Below, in pieces: positions 6,628-12,924 of a DNA stretch of 13,761 nt. The notes under the pieces were generated by a model. It was not told the origin of the DNA. It did not search any database and was given only the letters and a program-made list of their open reading frames with translations. This stretch comes from an uncultured Clostridia bacterium. Lineage in GTDB: Bacteria; Bacillota; Clostridia; Christensenellales; Borkfalkiaceae. The stretch is taken from positions 1 through 13,761 of the forward strand of contig CAKQKQ010000049.1 of NCBI GenBank assembly GCA_934249265.1, given 5' to 3'. Both the position numbers and the translations under genes were made by a program. Within the stretch, counting starts at the first letter, position 1; every line of letters begins with the position of its first letter.

Positions 6628-7539
6628 ATGATAGCGCAACAAATTATCGATTACATTGAAAATAATCTATTTTCCCCTATCGAGTACGACAAAATCGAAA
6701 AAATCGTGTTTTACGGCAAATATAACATTATGCGGATTTTTTCGGCGTCAACAAAGTACACGATCGGCGAATACGTGAGGGTCAGGCGGCTTTCCGAAGC
6801 GGGAAAACTCATATGCGAAACGGACAAAACAATAACGGAAATCGCTTTGGAATGTGGTTACTCTTCGTCGGCAAGTTTTGTAAAAGCGTTTAAACAGTTT
6901 AACGGTTTCTCTGCCGCTCAATGCCGAACAAGCAAGAAATATAAATACGTTTCGGCGTTGAAACTCTACCCCGACACACCGATCATAACTTGCGAAATCG
7001 TCTGTTTTGACAATAAAAGTTTTATCGGTTACGGGAAAAGATTTAGCGGCAAAGCGGAAAACAGAACGAAACAAGACGAATCGTTTTTTGTTTCGACAAG
7101 ACGAAAACAAGACGCTTTGCGTTTATTCAGAAAGCACGACGATTATAATTTTTGGGAGATAATGGAAAATTTCGACGAAACGGGATACGACTATTTTTGT
7201 ATGGTCGAGCCAAAAACTACCCCGCTCGATTTTATATCCCTCGCCGAAAGAAGCAATAAAGACGATTTTGATTATTCGTTTTCGGCAAATGAACTAAACA
7301 AATTGTTTTCTTCGTTTAATAGAAAAGAAATATTCGGTAAATACGCAAAATTTGTAGATAAATATAGACATTTTCCTATGCAAGAACTTGACTCATTCAC
7401 GCAAAAGGCTTATTTTAGTTTGGAAAAATATGATTATAAACGAGACGAAACACGACCCGAACTTCTTTGTATTCATTGGACAAAACGCGACAAAATCGAC
7501 GAAAGGCATCTTGAACTTTTTATTCCGATAAACACCTAA
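6628..7539 (+). CDS. AraC-family regulator with GyrI-like C-terminal domain
   Basis: In this 303-aa protein, residues ~5-103 form the double helix-turn-helix AraC domain: an opening helix IIDYIENNL, a GEYVRVRRLSEAGKLI linker helix, and a second unit ITEIALECGYSSSASFVKAFKQFNG (67-93) typical of this family. Residues ~118-303 match the arrangement of AraC-GyrI (Rob/BmrR-like) proteins, with a characteristic closing strand RHLELFIPI (293-301). That family usually binds small, often cationic or amphipathic compounds; this is family knowledge and the ligand here is unknown. The ATG is supported because the next Met (35) lies inside the first HTH and an extended -10 promoter ends six bases upstream. 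There is no operon partner: it is followed by a hairpin and converging tRNA genes. A target gene cannot be inferred from position. Confidence 0.87.
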   Translation: MIAQQIIDYIENNLFSPIEYDKIEKIVFYGKYNIMRIFSASTKYTIGEYVRVRRLSEAGKLICETDKTITEIALECGYSSSASFVKAFKQFNGFSAAQCRTSKKYKYVSALKLYPDTPIITCEIVCFDNKSFIGYGKRFSGKAENRTKQDESFFVSTRRKQDALRLFRKHDDYNFWEIMENFDETGYDYFCMVEPKTTPLDFISLAERSNKDDFDYSFSANELNKLFSSFNRKEIFGKYAKFVDKYRHFPMQELDSFTQKAYFSLEKYDYKRDETRPELLCIHWTKRDKIDERHLELFIPINT

Positions 7540-7542
7540 ATT

Positions 7543-7578
7543 TTTAAAAGCAAGCATATAAAAATGCTTGCTTTTAAA
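7543..7578 (+). terminator. Terminator hairpin after the AraC-type gene
   Basis: A perfect 15-base stem (7543-7557 with 7564-7578, core AAAAGCAAGCAT) has a six-base loop and begins three bases after the stop codon. The right arm ends in a T-rich segment, with more T-rich sequence beyond. Confidence 0.75.
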
Positions 7579-7607
7579 CTGTTTTGTTTTACTTTAATTT
7601 GATATGA

Positions 7608-7634
7608 AAAAACTCCGATAGAATCGGAGTTTTT
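7608..7634 (-). terminator. Terminator of the tRNA operon (bidirectional shape)
   Basis: AAAAACTCCGAT (7608-7619) and ATCGGAGTTTTT (7623-7634) form a 12-base stem with a three-base loop. The T run follows the GC-rich part in either direction. On the minus strand it lies about 27 bases after the tRNA-Gly CCA. Confidence 0.8.
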
Positions 7635-7661
7635 CACGGGCTATAAATTTTAGCCTTAATA

Positions 7662-7736
7662 TGGAGCGGGAAACGGGATTCGGACCCGCGACGTTTACCT
7701 TGGCAAGGTAACGCTCTACCACTGAGCCATTCCCGC
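7662..7736 (-). tRNA. tRNA-Gly (anticodon GCC)
   Basis: The 75-base cloverleaf includes an encoded CCA. The acceptor arms GCGGGAA and TTCCCGC pair fully, with discriminator T. The D arm is GCTC/GAGC-like with GG in the loop. The anticodon stem is TTACC/GGTAA with loop TTGCCAA. The T arm GCGGG/CCCGT has loop TCCGAAT, so position 55 is C instead of the usual U. It is second in the tRNA operon after tRNA-Val. Confidence 0.96.
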
Positions 7737-7751
7737 AACTAAAGATTTGTT

Positions 7752-7788
7752 TTGACAAGACTTAAACGAAAAATTTAAGTCTTGTCAA
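7752..7788. other. Perfect 15-base hairpin between the two tRNA genes
   Basis: TTGACAAGACTTAAA (7752-7766) and its exact reverse complement (7774-7788) flank a seven-base loop. On the transcribed minus strand the stem begins directly after the CCA of tRNA-Val. It could guide RNase processing or attenuate transcription before tRNA-Gly. Confidence 0.85.
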
Positions 7789-7864
7789 TGGTGGGAATTA
7801 TAGGGCTCGAACCTATGACCCCCTGCTTGTAAGGCAGATGCTCTCCCAACTGAGCTAAACTCCC
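7789..7864 (-). tRNA. tRNA-Val (anticodon TAC)
   Basis: The 76-base cloverleaf includes an encoded CCA. The acceptor GGGAGTT pairs with AATTCCC (one G-U), with discriminator A. The D arm is GCTC/GAGC. The anticodon loop CTTACAA gives UAC, which reads valine GUA/GUG codons. The T arm ATAGG/CCTAT has the normal TTCGAGC loop. It is the first gene of the tRNA-Val/tRNA-Gly operon, 12-13 bases after the predicted transcription start. Confidence 0.97.
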
Positions 7865-7883
7865 AAACCTCAAGTGCTTTATT

Positions 7884-7912
7884 ATTATACCTTATATATT
7901 TTAATTTTGCAA
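7884..7912 (-). promoter_or_regulatory. Promoter of the tRNA-Val/tRNA-Gly operon
   Basis: On the minus strand, TTGCAA (7912-7907), a 17-base spacer and TATAAT (7889-7884) lie just before the tRNA-Val 5' end. This predicts a start near 7877. Confidence 0.7.
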
Positions 7913-8057
7913 GCGTTTTTATAATATTTTTCGTAATTTGTCGAAAATTTTTTACATTCGCTTTTTTAAGGGTGATTTTATATGTTGTCCTACATAAAAA
8001 TTTAATTGTTTGTACGGATTTCAAGCGCTTTCAGCCAAAACTTCCGATATCATAAAA

Positions 8058-8092
8058 TTAAGGTTGTGATAAATAACTTAACGCAACCTTAA
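8058..8092. terminator. Weak hairpin downstream of the ABC operon
   Basis: TTAAGGTTG (8058-8066) pairs with CAACCTTAA (8084-8092) across a 17-base loop. On the minus strand a short T stretch follows. It is the best terminator candidate for the ABC transporter operon, although the stem is AT-rich and about 190 bases after the last stop codon. The 7913-8278 stretch holds no supported gene. Confidence 0.35.
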
Positions 8093-8119
8093 AATCGTTT
8101 TATATGTTTTTTACAATCC

Positions 8120-8166
8120 TTCCGTCACGCGTCCCGCGCGCCACCCTCCTTTGCACAAGGAGGGCT
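8120..8166. repeat. Two-hairpin dispersed intergenic repeat
   Basis: TTCCGTCACGCG leads into a small hairpin (CGCG-TCC-CGCG, 8128-8138) and then a strong one (CCCTCCTT, 8144-8151, with AAGGAGGG, 8157-8164). The order CCGTCA - GC-rich stem - CCACC/CTCC stem - GGGAGGCT-like end resembles small repeats I associate with intergenic DNA in many Clostridia. Copy number in this genome cannot be seen here. Confidence 0.5.
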
Positions 8167-8220
8167 GAAATATATTTTGCAAATTTAGTGATGTTAAAAC
8201 TTAATTTATTCAATTTTTGC

Positions 8221-8241
8221 TCGGCTGGCACAAGGAGGGCT
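8221..8241. repeat. Truncated second copy of the dispersed repeat end
   Basis: The 14-base string GCACAAGGAGGGCT at 8228-8241 is identical to 8153-8166, the end of the two-hairpin element. The left arm of the hairpin is missing here. The AAGGAGGG could pass for a ribosome binding site, but the frame after it stops within a few codons. Confidence 0.5.
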
Positions 8242-8278
8242 TAATTTGTGAGAAAATATAATTAAATACAACCATTTT

Positions 8279-10189
8279 TTACTCGAGTTCGAATGCGCCC
8301 GTGTAAAGTTGATAATAACTACCCCTCTTGGCGATAAGTTCGTCATGAGAGCCTCTTTCGATAATTCTTCCGTGGTCAAGTACCATAATTACATCGGAAT
8401 TTTGTACTGTCGAAAGTCTGTGCGCTATTACGAATACCGTTCTGCCTTCCATAAGTCTGTCTGTACCCTTTTGCACGAGTTTTTCTGTTCTCGTATCGAT
8501 GCTGGAAGTTGCTTCGTCGAGTATCATTACGGGAGCGTCCGCCACCGCCGCCCTTGCAATTGACAAAAGTTGTCTTTGTCCTTGAGACAAGTTTGCACCG
8601 TCGGCGGTAAGCATTGTGTTGTACCCCTCGGGAAGTCTCGTGATAAAGTCGTGCGCATTGGCGAGTTTTGCCGCGGCGATACATTCGTCGTCGGTTGCGT
8701 CGAGTCTGCCGTATCTTATGTTGTCCATTACCGTGCCCGTAAACAAGTTAGTGTCTTGCAAAACTATGCCGAGCGAACGGCGAAGGTCGGCTTTTTTGAT
8801 TTTGTTGATATTTATGCCGTCGTATCTGATTTTGCCGTCGGCGATATCGTAAAATCTGTTCAACAAATTTGTAATAGTGGTTTTGCCCGCGCCCGTCGCG
8901 CCTACAAACGCAACTTTTTGACCCGGTTTTGCGTAAAGCGTAATTCCGTGCAAAACAATTTTGTCGGGATTATAACCGAAATCAACGTCGTCTAACACTA
9001 TATCGCCTTTAAGTTCGGTATAAGTTACGCTGCCGTCAGCCGAGTGAGGATGACGCCATGCCCACATTTCCGTCCTTTCGTTCGTCTCGATAAGATTTCC
9101 GTTTTCGCCCTTTTTAACGTTGACGAGCGTGACGTAGCCTTCGTCCTTTTCGGGTTCACTGTCGATTATGGCGAAAATTCTTTCCGCACCCGCAAGACCC
9201 ATAAATATGGCGTTGATTTGTTGCGTTACGTTGGAAATGTTTTGCGTAAAGTTACGGCTCATTGGCAAAAACGCAACGATTATCGGCAATGACAAAGCCG
9301 AACCGGAAAGCGAAATACATTTGAGCCAATGCGGAATGGGCGCAACCGCCAAAAGCGTACCGATAAACGCAAGTACAACGTAAAGCAAGTGACCCATGTT
9401 GTTCATTATAGGTCCTAAAACGTTGGCGTAAGTGTTTGCCTTGGTGGCGTCGCTTACGAGTTCGTCGTTGAATTTATCGAAATCTTTTTCCGACTGACTT
9501 TCGTGAGTGAATACTTTTATTACTTTTTGACCGTTTATGCTCTCTTCGGTAAAGCCTTCGCATTTACCCAGCGACTGCTGTTGTTTTACGAAATATTTAG
9601 AGGACTTGCCGCCGATTTTTTTGACTACTTTGAGCATTAAAAGAACAAACAAACCGACTATAAGCGTCAGCCAAACGCTGTAAAACAGCATTGTAAACAC
9701 AATTACGGTGATAGTAATTACCGTTTGAATAACCGCGATTAAACTTTCGGAAATAAGTTGCCTTAAAGCGTCTACGTCGTTGGTGTAAACGGACATTATG
9801 TCGCCGTGTGTATGCGTATCGAAGTATTTTATGGGCAAGTTTTGCATTTTGTTGAACATTGCCACTCTTGTTGATTTTAAAAATCCTTGCGTAACTTTTG
9901 CCATGGTGAGCGAACGAATAAGGTTTGCCACGACCGCAAATGCAATCAACACTATCATTACGGATATTACCGTTTTAAAGCCTTGCCAATCTTTTTCGGT
10001 TATTTCGGTGATGACATTTTTGAGGAAAATACCGCCCGACGCGCCCGCCACCGACGAAACGATTAAACAAAACAAAACGAGTACAAGTTGCCATTTATAT
10101 TGTTTTACGAGGGCTTTCATAAGTCTCGGGAAAGTAGCCTTGTCTACTTTCGCCCTCGGACCTTTAAATTTGTTGTTTGGTCCCGGCAT
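8279..10189 (-). CDS. Heterodimeric ABC exporter half-transporter with canonical Walker B/H-loop
   Basis: This 636-aa protein is an MdlB/LmrCD/BmrCD-type half-transporter. An N-terminal six-helix exporter domain spans ~33-330. A longer than usual ~50-residue link with a WAWRHPH motif (376-382) precedes the ATPase domain from ~397. The ATPase shows Walker A GATGAGKT (430-437), Q-loop Q478, signature LSQGQ (534-538), Walker B VMILDE with catalytic E559, and H-loop H590. The signature has Gln in place of the second conserved residue of LSGGQ, so it supplies the weak half of the degenerate site. Its partner is the upstream 615-aa protein: ATG and TAA share one base, and a GGGAGGTG ribosome binding site lies inside the preceding gene. 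Expected function is ATP-driven export of drugs or other amphipathic compounds; the substrate is not predictable from sequence. Confidence 0.94.
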   Translation of the reverse strand: MPGPNNKFKGPRAKVDKATFPRLMKALVKQYKWQLVLVLFCLIVSSVAGASGGIFLKNVITEITEKDWQGFKTVISVMIVLIAFAVVANLIRSLTMAKVTQGFLKSTRVAMFNKMQNLPIKYFDTHTHGDIMSVYTNDVDALRQLISESLIAVIQTVITITVIVFTMLFYSVWLTLIVGLFVLLMLKVVKKIGGKSSKYFVKQQQSLGKCEGFTEESINGQKVIKVFTHESQSEKDFDKFNDELVSDATKANTYANVLGPIMNNMGHLLYVVLAFIGTLLAVAPIPHWLKCISLSGSALSLPIIVAFLPMSRNFTQNISNVTQQINAIFMGLAGAERIFAIIDSEPEKDEGYVTLVNVKKGENGNLIETNERTEMWAWRHPHSADGSVTYTELKGDIVLDDVDFGYNPDKIVLHGITLYAKPGQKVAFVGATGAGKTTITNLLNRFYDIADGKIRYDGININKIKKADLRRSLGIVLQDTNLFTGTVMDNIRYGRLDATDDECIAAAKLANAHDFITRLPEGYNTMLTADGANLSQGQRQLLSIARAAVADAPVMILDEATSSIDTRTEKLVQKGTDRLMEGRTVFVIAHRLSTVQNSDVIMVLDHGRIIERGSHDELIAKRGSYYQLYTGAFELE

Positions 10190-12036
10190 TAGTTTTCACC
10201 TCCCGCTTCGCCTATTTTGTTTTGAGAATAATATACTTCTTTGTAAATTTCGTTGTTTTTAAGCAACTCTTCGTGAGTGCCTAAGCCGTCTATCATTCCG
10301 TTTTCCATTACGATGATTTTGTCGCAATTTTCAATGGAAGATATCCTTTGAGCGATGATAATTTTTGTCGTATCGGGTATTTCGGACTTCAACGCGCTTC
10401 TTATAAGAGCATCCGTCTTGGTGTCTACCGCCGAAGTCGAGTCGTCCAAAATAAGCACTTTGGGCTTTTTAAGTAGTGCCCTTGCGATACATAATCTCTG
10501 CTTTTGACCGCCCGAGACGTTTGTTCCGCCTTGCTCGATATGCGTGTTGTATTTATCGGGGAAGCCTTGAATAAACTCGTCCGCTTGCGCAAGACGGCAT
10601 ACCCTTTGCACTTCTTCGTCGGTTGCGTTTAAATCGCCCCAACGGATATTGTCGGCAATTGTTCCGCTGAAAAGCACGTTCTTTTGCAAAACTACGGCAA
10701 CGTTGTTTCTTAAAGTGTCCAAATCGTAATCTTTTACGTCGAGACCACCAACTTTAACGCTGCCTTCGGTTGCGTCGTAAAGCCTTGAAATCAAGTTGAC
10801 AAGCGAGGTTTTTGACGAACCCGTGCCGCCGATTATACCGACAGTTTCGCCCGATTTTATGTGTAAATTGATATTGGAAAGCGCGAATTTTTCCGCATTT
10901 GCGCTGTATTTGAAGTTTACGTTGTCAAAATCGACGCTGCCGTCTTTTACTTCGTAAACGGGGTTTTCGGGGTTTTGAATATCGCTCTTTTCGTCGAGAA
11001 CTTCGACAATTCTTCTCATCGAGGCAATTGACATTGTAATCATGACGAATATCATTGAAAGCATCATGAAACTCATGAGCGCAGACATCGAATAAGAGAC
11101 GAGCATTTGCACTTGCGCGACAATGTTTTCGTTGCCGCCGAAAATGCCGACCTTTGCGCAGATGAAGAATATCGCGATTTGCACGGCGTACATACAGCCC
11201 ATCATCAACGGGTTGTTAAACGCAAGCACTTTTTCCGCTTTTGTAAAGTCGCTTCTTACTCTTTCGGCTGCCGCGTCGAATTTTTGCTTTTCGTAATCTT
11301 CCCTTACGTACGCTTTGACGACTCTCATCGCCTTTACGTTTTCTTGCACGGACTCGTTGAGGGCGTCGTAACGCTTGAATATCTTGTGGAAAGTGGGCAT
11401 TACTATTGCCGCAATTACCGCCAAACCAACTATCATGACGGGCACTACTATCAAATAAGTGGTCGTGATTTGGTTGAGCGCGCTCCTACCGATGGATTTA
11501 AACACCGAAATTGAGAACGTAAACGAAATTATCATCATCAGCGGCGCGCGTATGCCCATACGTATAATCATCATAAACGAGTTTTGTACGTTGGTTACGT
11601 CGGTTGTGAGCCTTGTAACGAGACTCGACGCCGAGAATTTATCGATATTCGCAAACGAGAATTTTTGAACGTTGTAATATAAATCGTGCCTTAAATTGCC
11701 GCCGAAGCCCGCAGCCGCCCTCGCACAATAAACGCCCGAAAGCGTGCCGAACATTAGCGATATGCCGCCGCACAACAGCAGTGCAAGTCCACACAACGTC
11801 AAGTACAGCATATCGGGTTTTGCCGTGCCTACCGTGACGATTTTGTGTCCCAATAGTTTAAGCGTCCACTCGGCAGGCGGATTTGCTCCGCTTAATACCG
11901 TGAGATAATCGAGTATGCAGTAAGACATAAGCGCGGGCACGATCAACTCGAAGACTACTTCTCCTATCATGAATAAAGGAGAAAGTATAGCGTCTTTTTT
12001 GTATTGCCTTATACTTTTCAATAACTTTTTTACCAT
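10189..12036 (-). CDS. Heterodimeric ABC exporter half-transporter with degenerate ATP site
   Basis: This 615-aa partner of the downstream transporter has a six-helix exporter domain (~20-340) followed by an ATPase domain (~365-600). Walker A reads GGTGSSKT (403-410), with Ser where Gly normally precedes the Lys. The signature VSGGQ (507-511) is intact. After Walker B the catalytic Glu is Asp (D532), and the H-loop His is Gln (Q563). Asp and Gln at these positions are the known mark of the non-hydrolysing site in heterodimeric exporters such as TM287/288 and BmrCD. A GGAGGGG ribosome binding site lies ten bases before the ATG. It is second in the operon after the marR-type gene, with a 123-base spacer in which no second promoter is convincing. 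It probably works only as a dimer with the downstream product. Confidence 0.94.
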   Translation of the reverse strand: MVKKLLKSIRQYKKDAILSPLFMIGEVVFELIVPALMSYCILDYLTVLSGANPPAEWTLKLLGHKIVTVGTAKPDMLYLTLCGLALLLCGGISLMFGTLSGVYCARAAAGFGGNLRHDLYYNVQKFSFANIDKFSASSLVTRLTTDVTNVQNSFMMIIRMGIRAPLMMIISFTFSISVFKSIGRSALNQITTTYLIVVPVMIVGLAVIAAIVMPTFHKIFKRYDALNESVQENVKAMRVVKAYVREDYEKQKFDAAAERVRSDFTKAEKVLAFNNPLMMGCMYAVQIAIFFICAKVGIFGGNENIVAQVQMLVSYSMSALMSFMMLSMIFVMITMSIASMRRIVEVLDEKSDIQNPENPVYEVKDGSVDFDNVNFKYSANAEKFALSNINLHIKSGETVGIIGGTGSSKTSLVNLISRLYDATEGSVKVGGLDVKDYDLDTLRNNVAVVLQKNVLFSGTIADNIRWGDLNATDEEVQRVCRLAQADEFIQGFPDKYNTHIEQGGTNVSGGQKQRLCIARALLKKPKVLILDDSTSAVDTKTDALIRSALKSEIPDTTKIIIAQRISSIENCDKIIVMENGMIDGLGTHEELLKNNEIYKEVYYSQNKIGEAGGEN

Positions 12037-12159
12037 GGTCGTATAACCCCTCCGCGTAAAAGTAAAATTATATATCTATTATATTTATGTTTGATTTTTC
12101 GTTTATTTTCTTAAACGTTTTATTTTATATATTCGGTTGGCTTGTTTATAAACGGCTTT

Positions 12160-12579
12160 TTATTCGTTTTCGTCAAAGCCCTCGATAATTTTCGCCGTTA
12201 AATTAAAAAACTGCTCTATTTCGTCTTTAGAAAGGTTTTTCCTTATAAGCGATTCGGTTTTTTCGATTTCGCATTTTGCCCTTGCGTCCATTTCGACGCC
12301 CTTTTGCGTGAGCGATATTTTTTTAAGTCTGCCGTCCTCTTTTGAAACCTCGCGTTTTATATATCCGTCTTTTTCAAGTTGGTTAAGTGCTTGCGTTACG
12401 GTTGCGGGGCGTATAGAAAAATATTTTTCAATATCCTTTTGATATACGTTTTTATCGGCGTTTTTGGACAAAAAATGCAAAATATACCCATGAGGACAAC
12501 CGATTTTTTGGTTTATCATTCTTCTGCGTATTAAATTGCTTATCGCCTTAATTTCCCCCGTAACGGTTTTTTCGGTCAT
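12160..12579 (-). CDS. MarR-family transcriptional regulator of the ABC exporter operon
   Basis: This 139-aa protein has the usual MarR length. A dimerisation helix comes first, then a winged helix-turn-helix with recognition helix RPATVTQALNQLEKDGYIKR (57-76) and a wing carrying the D-x-R motif EDGRLKKISL (81-90), then C-terminal dimer helices. GGAGAAA lies before the ATG. It is the first gene of an operon with two half-transporters, the typical layout where the MarR protein represses an exporter and is released by the exported compound. A consensus promoter and a TTAG-N4-CTAA palindrome at the transcription start fit autoregulation. C28 and C103 are present, but nothing shows redox sensing. 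Confidence 0.92.
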   Translation of the reverse strand: MTEKTVTGEIKAISNLIRRRMINQKIGCPHGYILHFLSKNADKNVYQKDIEKYFSIRPATVTQALNQLEKDGYIKREVSKEDGRLKKISLTQKGVEMDARAKCEIEKTESLIRKNLSKDEIEQFFNLTAKIIEGFDENE

Positions 12580-12603
12580 AACTTTCTCCGACTTTAAAAT
12601 TTG

Positions 12604-12615
12604 TTAGTTTCCTAA
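12604..12615. promoter_or_regulatory. MarR-like operator candidate
   Basis: The inverted repeat TTAGTTTCCTAA (TTAG-N4-CTAA) lies just after the -10 box, across the predicted start of transcription near 12612. TTAG/CTAA half-sites are common in MarR-family operators. Binding here would block initiation. Confidence 0.5.
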
Positions 12616-12618
12616 ATA

Positions 12619-12646
12619 ATTATAAACAAATCGAGATAATTGTCAA
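12619..12646 (-). promoter_or_regulatory. Consensus sigma-A promoter of the MarR-ABC operon
   Basis: On the minus strand, perfect TTGACA (12646-12641) and perfect TATAAT (12624-12619) are separated by 16 bases. This strong promoter would require repression to be off, consistent with the overlapping MarR-like site. Confidence 0.8.
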
Positions 12647-12685
12647 CGAATTTTTTGCCATTTTTTTAATTTTCATTTATCTATC

Positions 12686-12828
12686 AAATTCAGCATAAAT
12701 TCGACAAATTCAGTCTTAACGCGCCTTGAAAATTTTATTCAAATCGCCGCTTAAAATTCAGCATAAATAAAGTAATTTTCCGCTTTATATATATAATGAT
12801 AACAACATTATTTATATAATGATATCAA
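12686..12828. repeat. Short direct repeats in the aspS-marR spacer
   Basis: AAATTCAGCATAAAT occurs exactly twice (12686-12700 and 12754-12768), with a partial AAATTCAG at 12706-12713. TATATAATGATAACAA (12790-12805) is repeated with one change at 12813-12828. The 12650-12892 stretch is AT-rich, with no supported gene. Confidence 0.55.
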
Positions 12829-12892
12829 TAAAAGCATTTAAAAAATTATAGATATAAATCAACAGCATTTAAAATTTCTCATAGAAATCAAT

Positions 12893-12915
12893 GCCCCGCC
12901 TAAAAAAGGCAGGGC
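12893..12915 (-). terminator. GC-rich hairpin after aspS
   Basis: On the minus strand GCCCTGCC (12915-12908) pairs with GGCGGGGC (12900-12893), with one G-U, around the loop TTTTTTA. It lies nine bases after the aspS stop codon, but lacks the T run that normally follows a terminator stem. Confidence 0.6.
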
Positions 12916-12924
12916 AAAAATAAA

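Noticed and set aside
7785..8024. 79-codon open frame on the minus strand
   Set aside because: Its C-terminal part is a translation of the tRNA-Val gene (a common false ORF), and it crosses the tRNA promoter.
8020..8033. Catabolite-response-like site TTCAAGCGCTTTCA
   Set aside because: It misses two conserved bases and lies far from any promoter of a sugar gene, behind the tRNA operon promoter.
8228..8264. Apparent ribosome binding site AAGGAGGG on the plus strand
   Set aside because: The GTG frame after it stops after five codons. The sequence is explained as part of the dispersed repeat.
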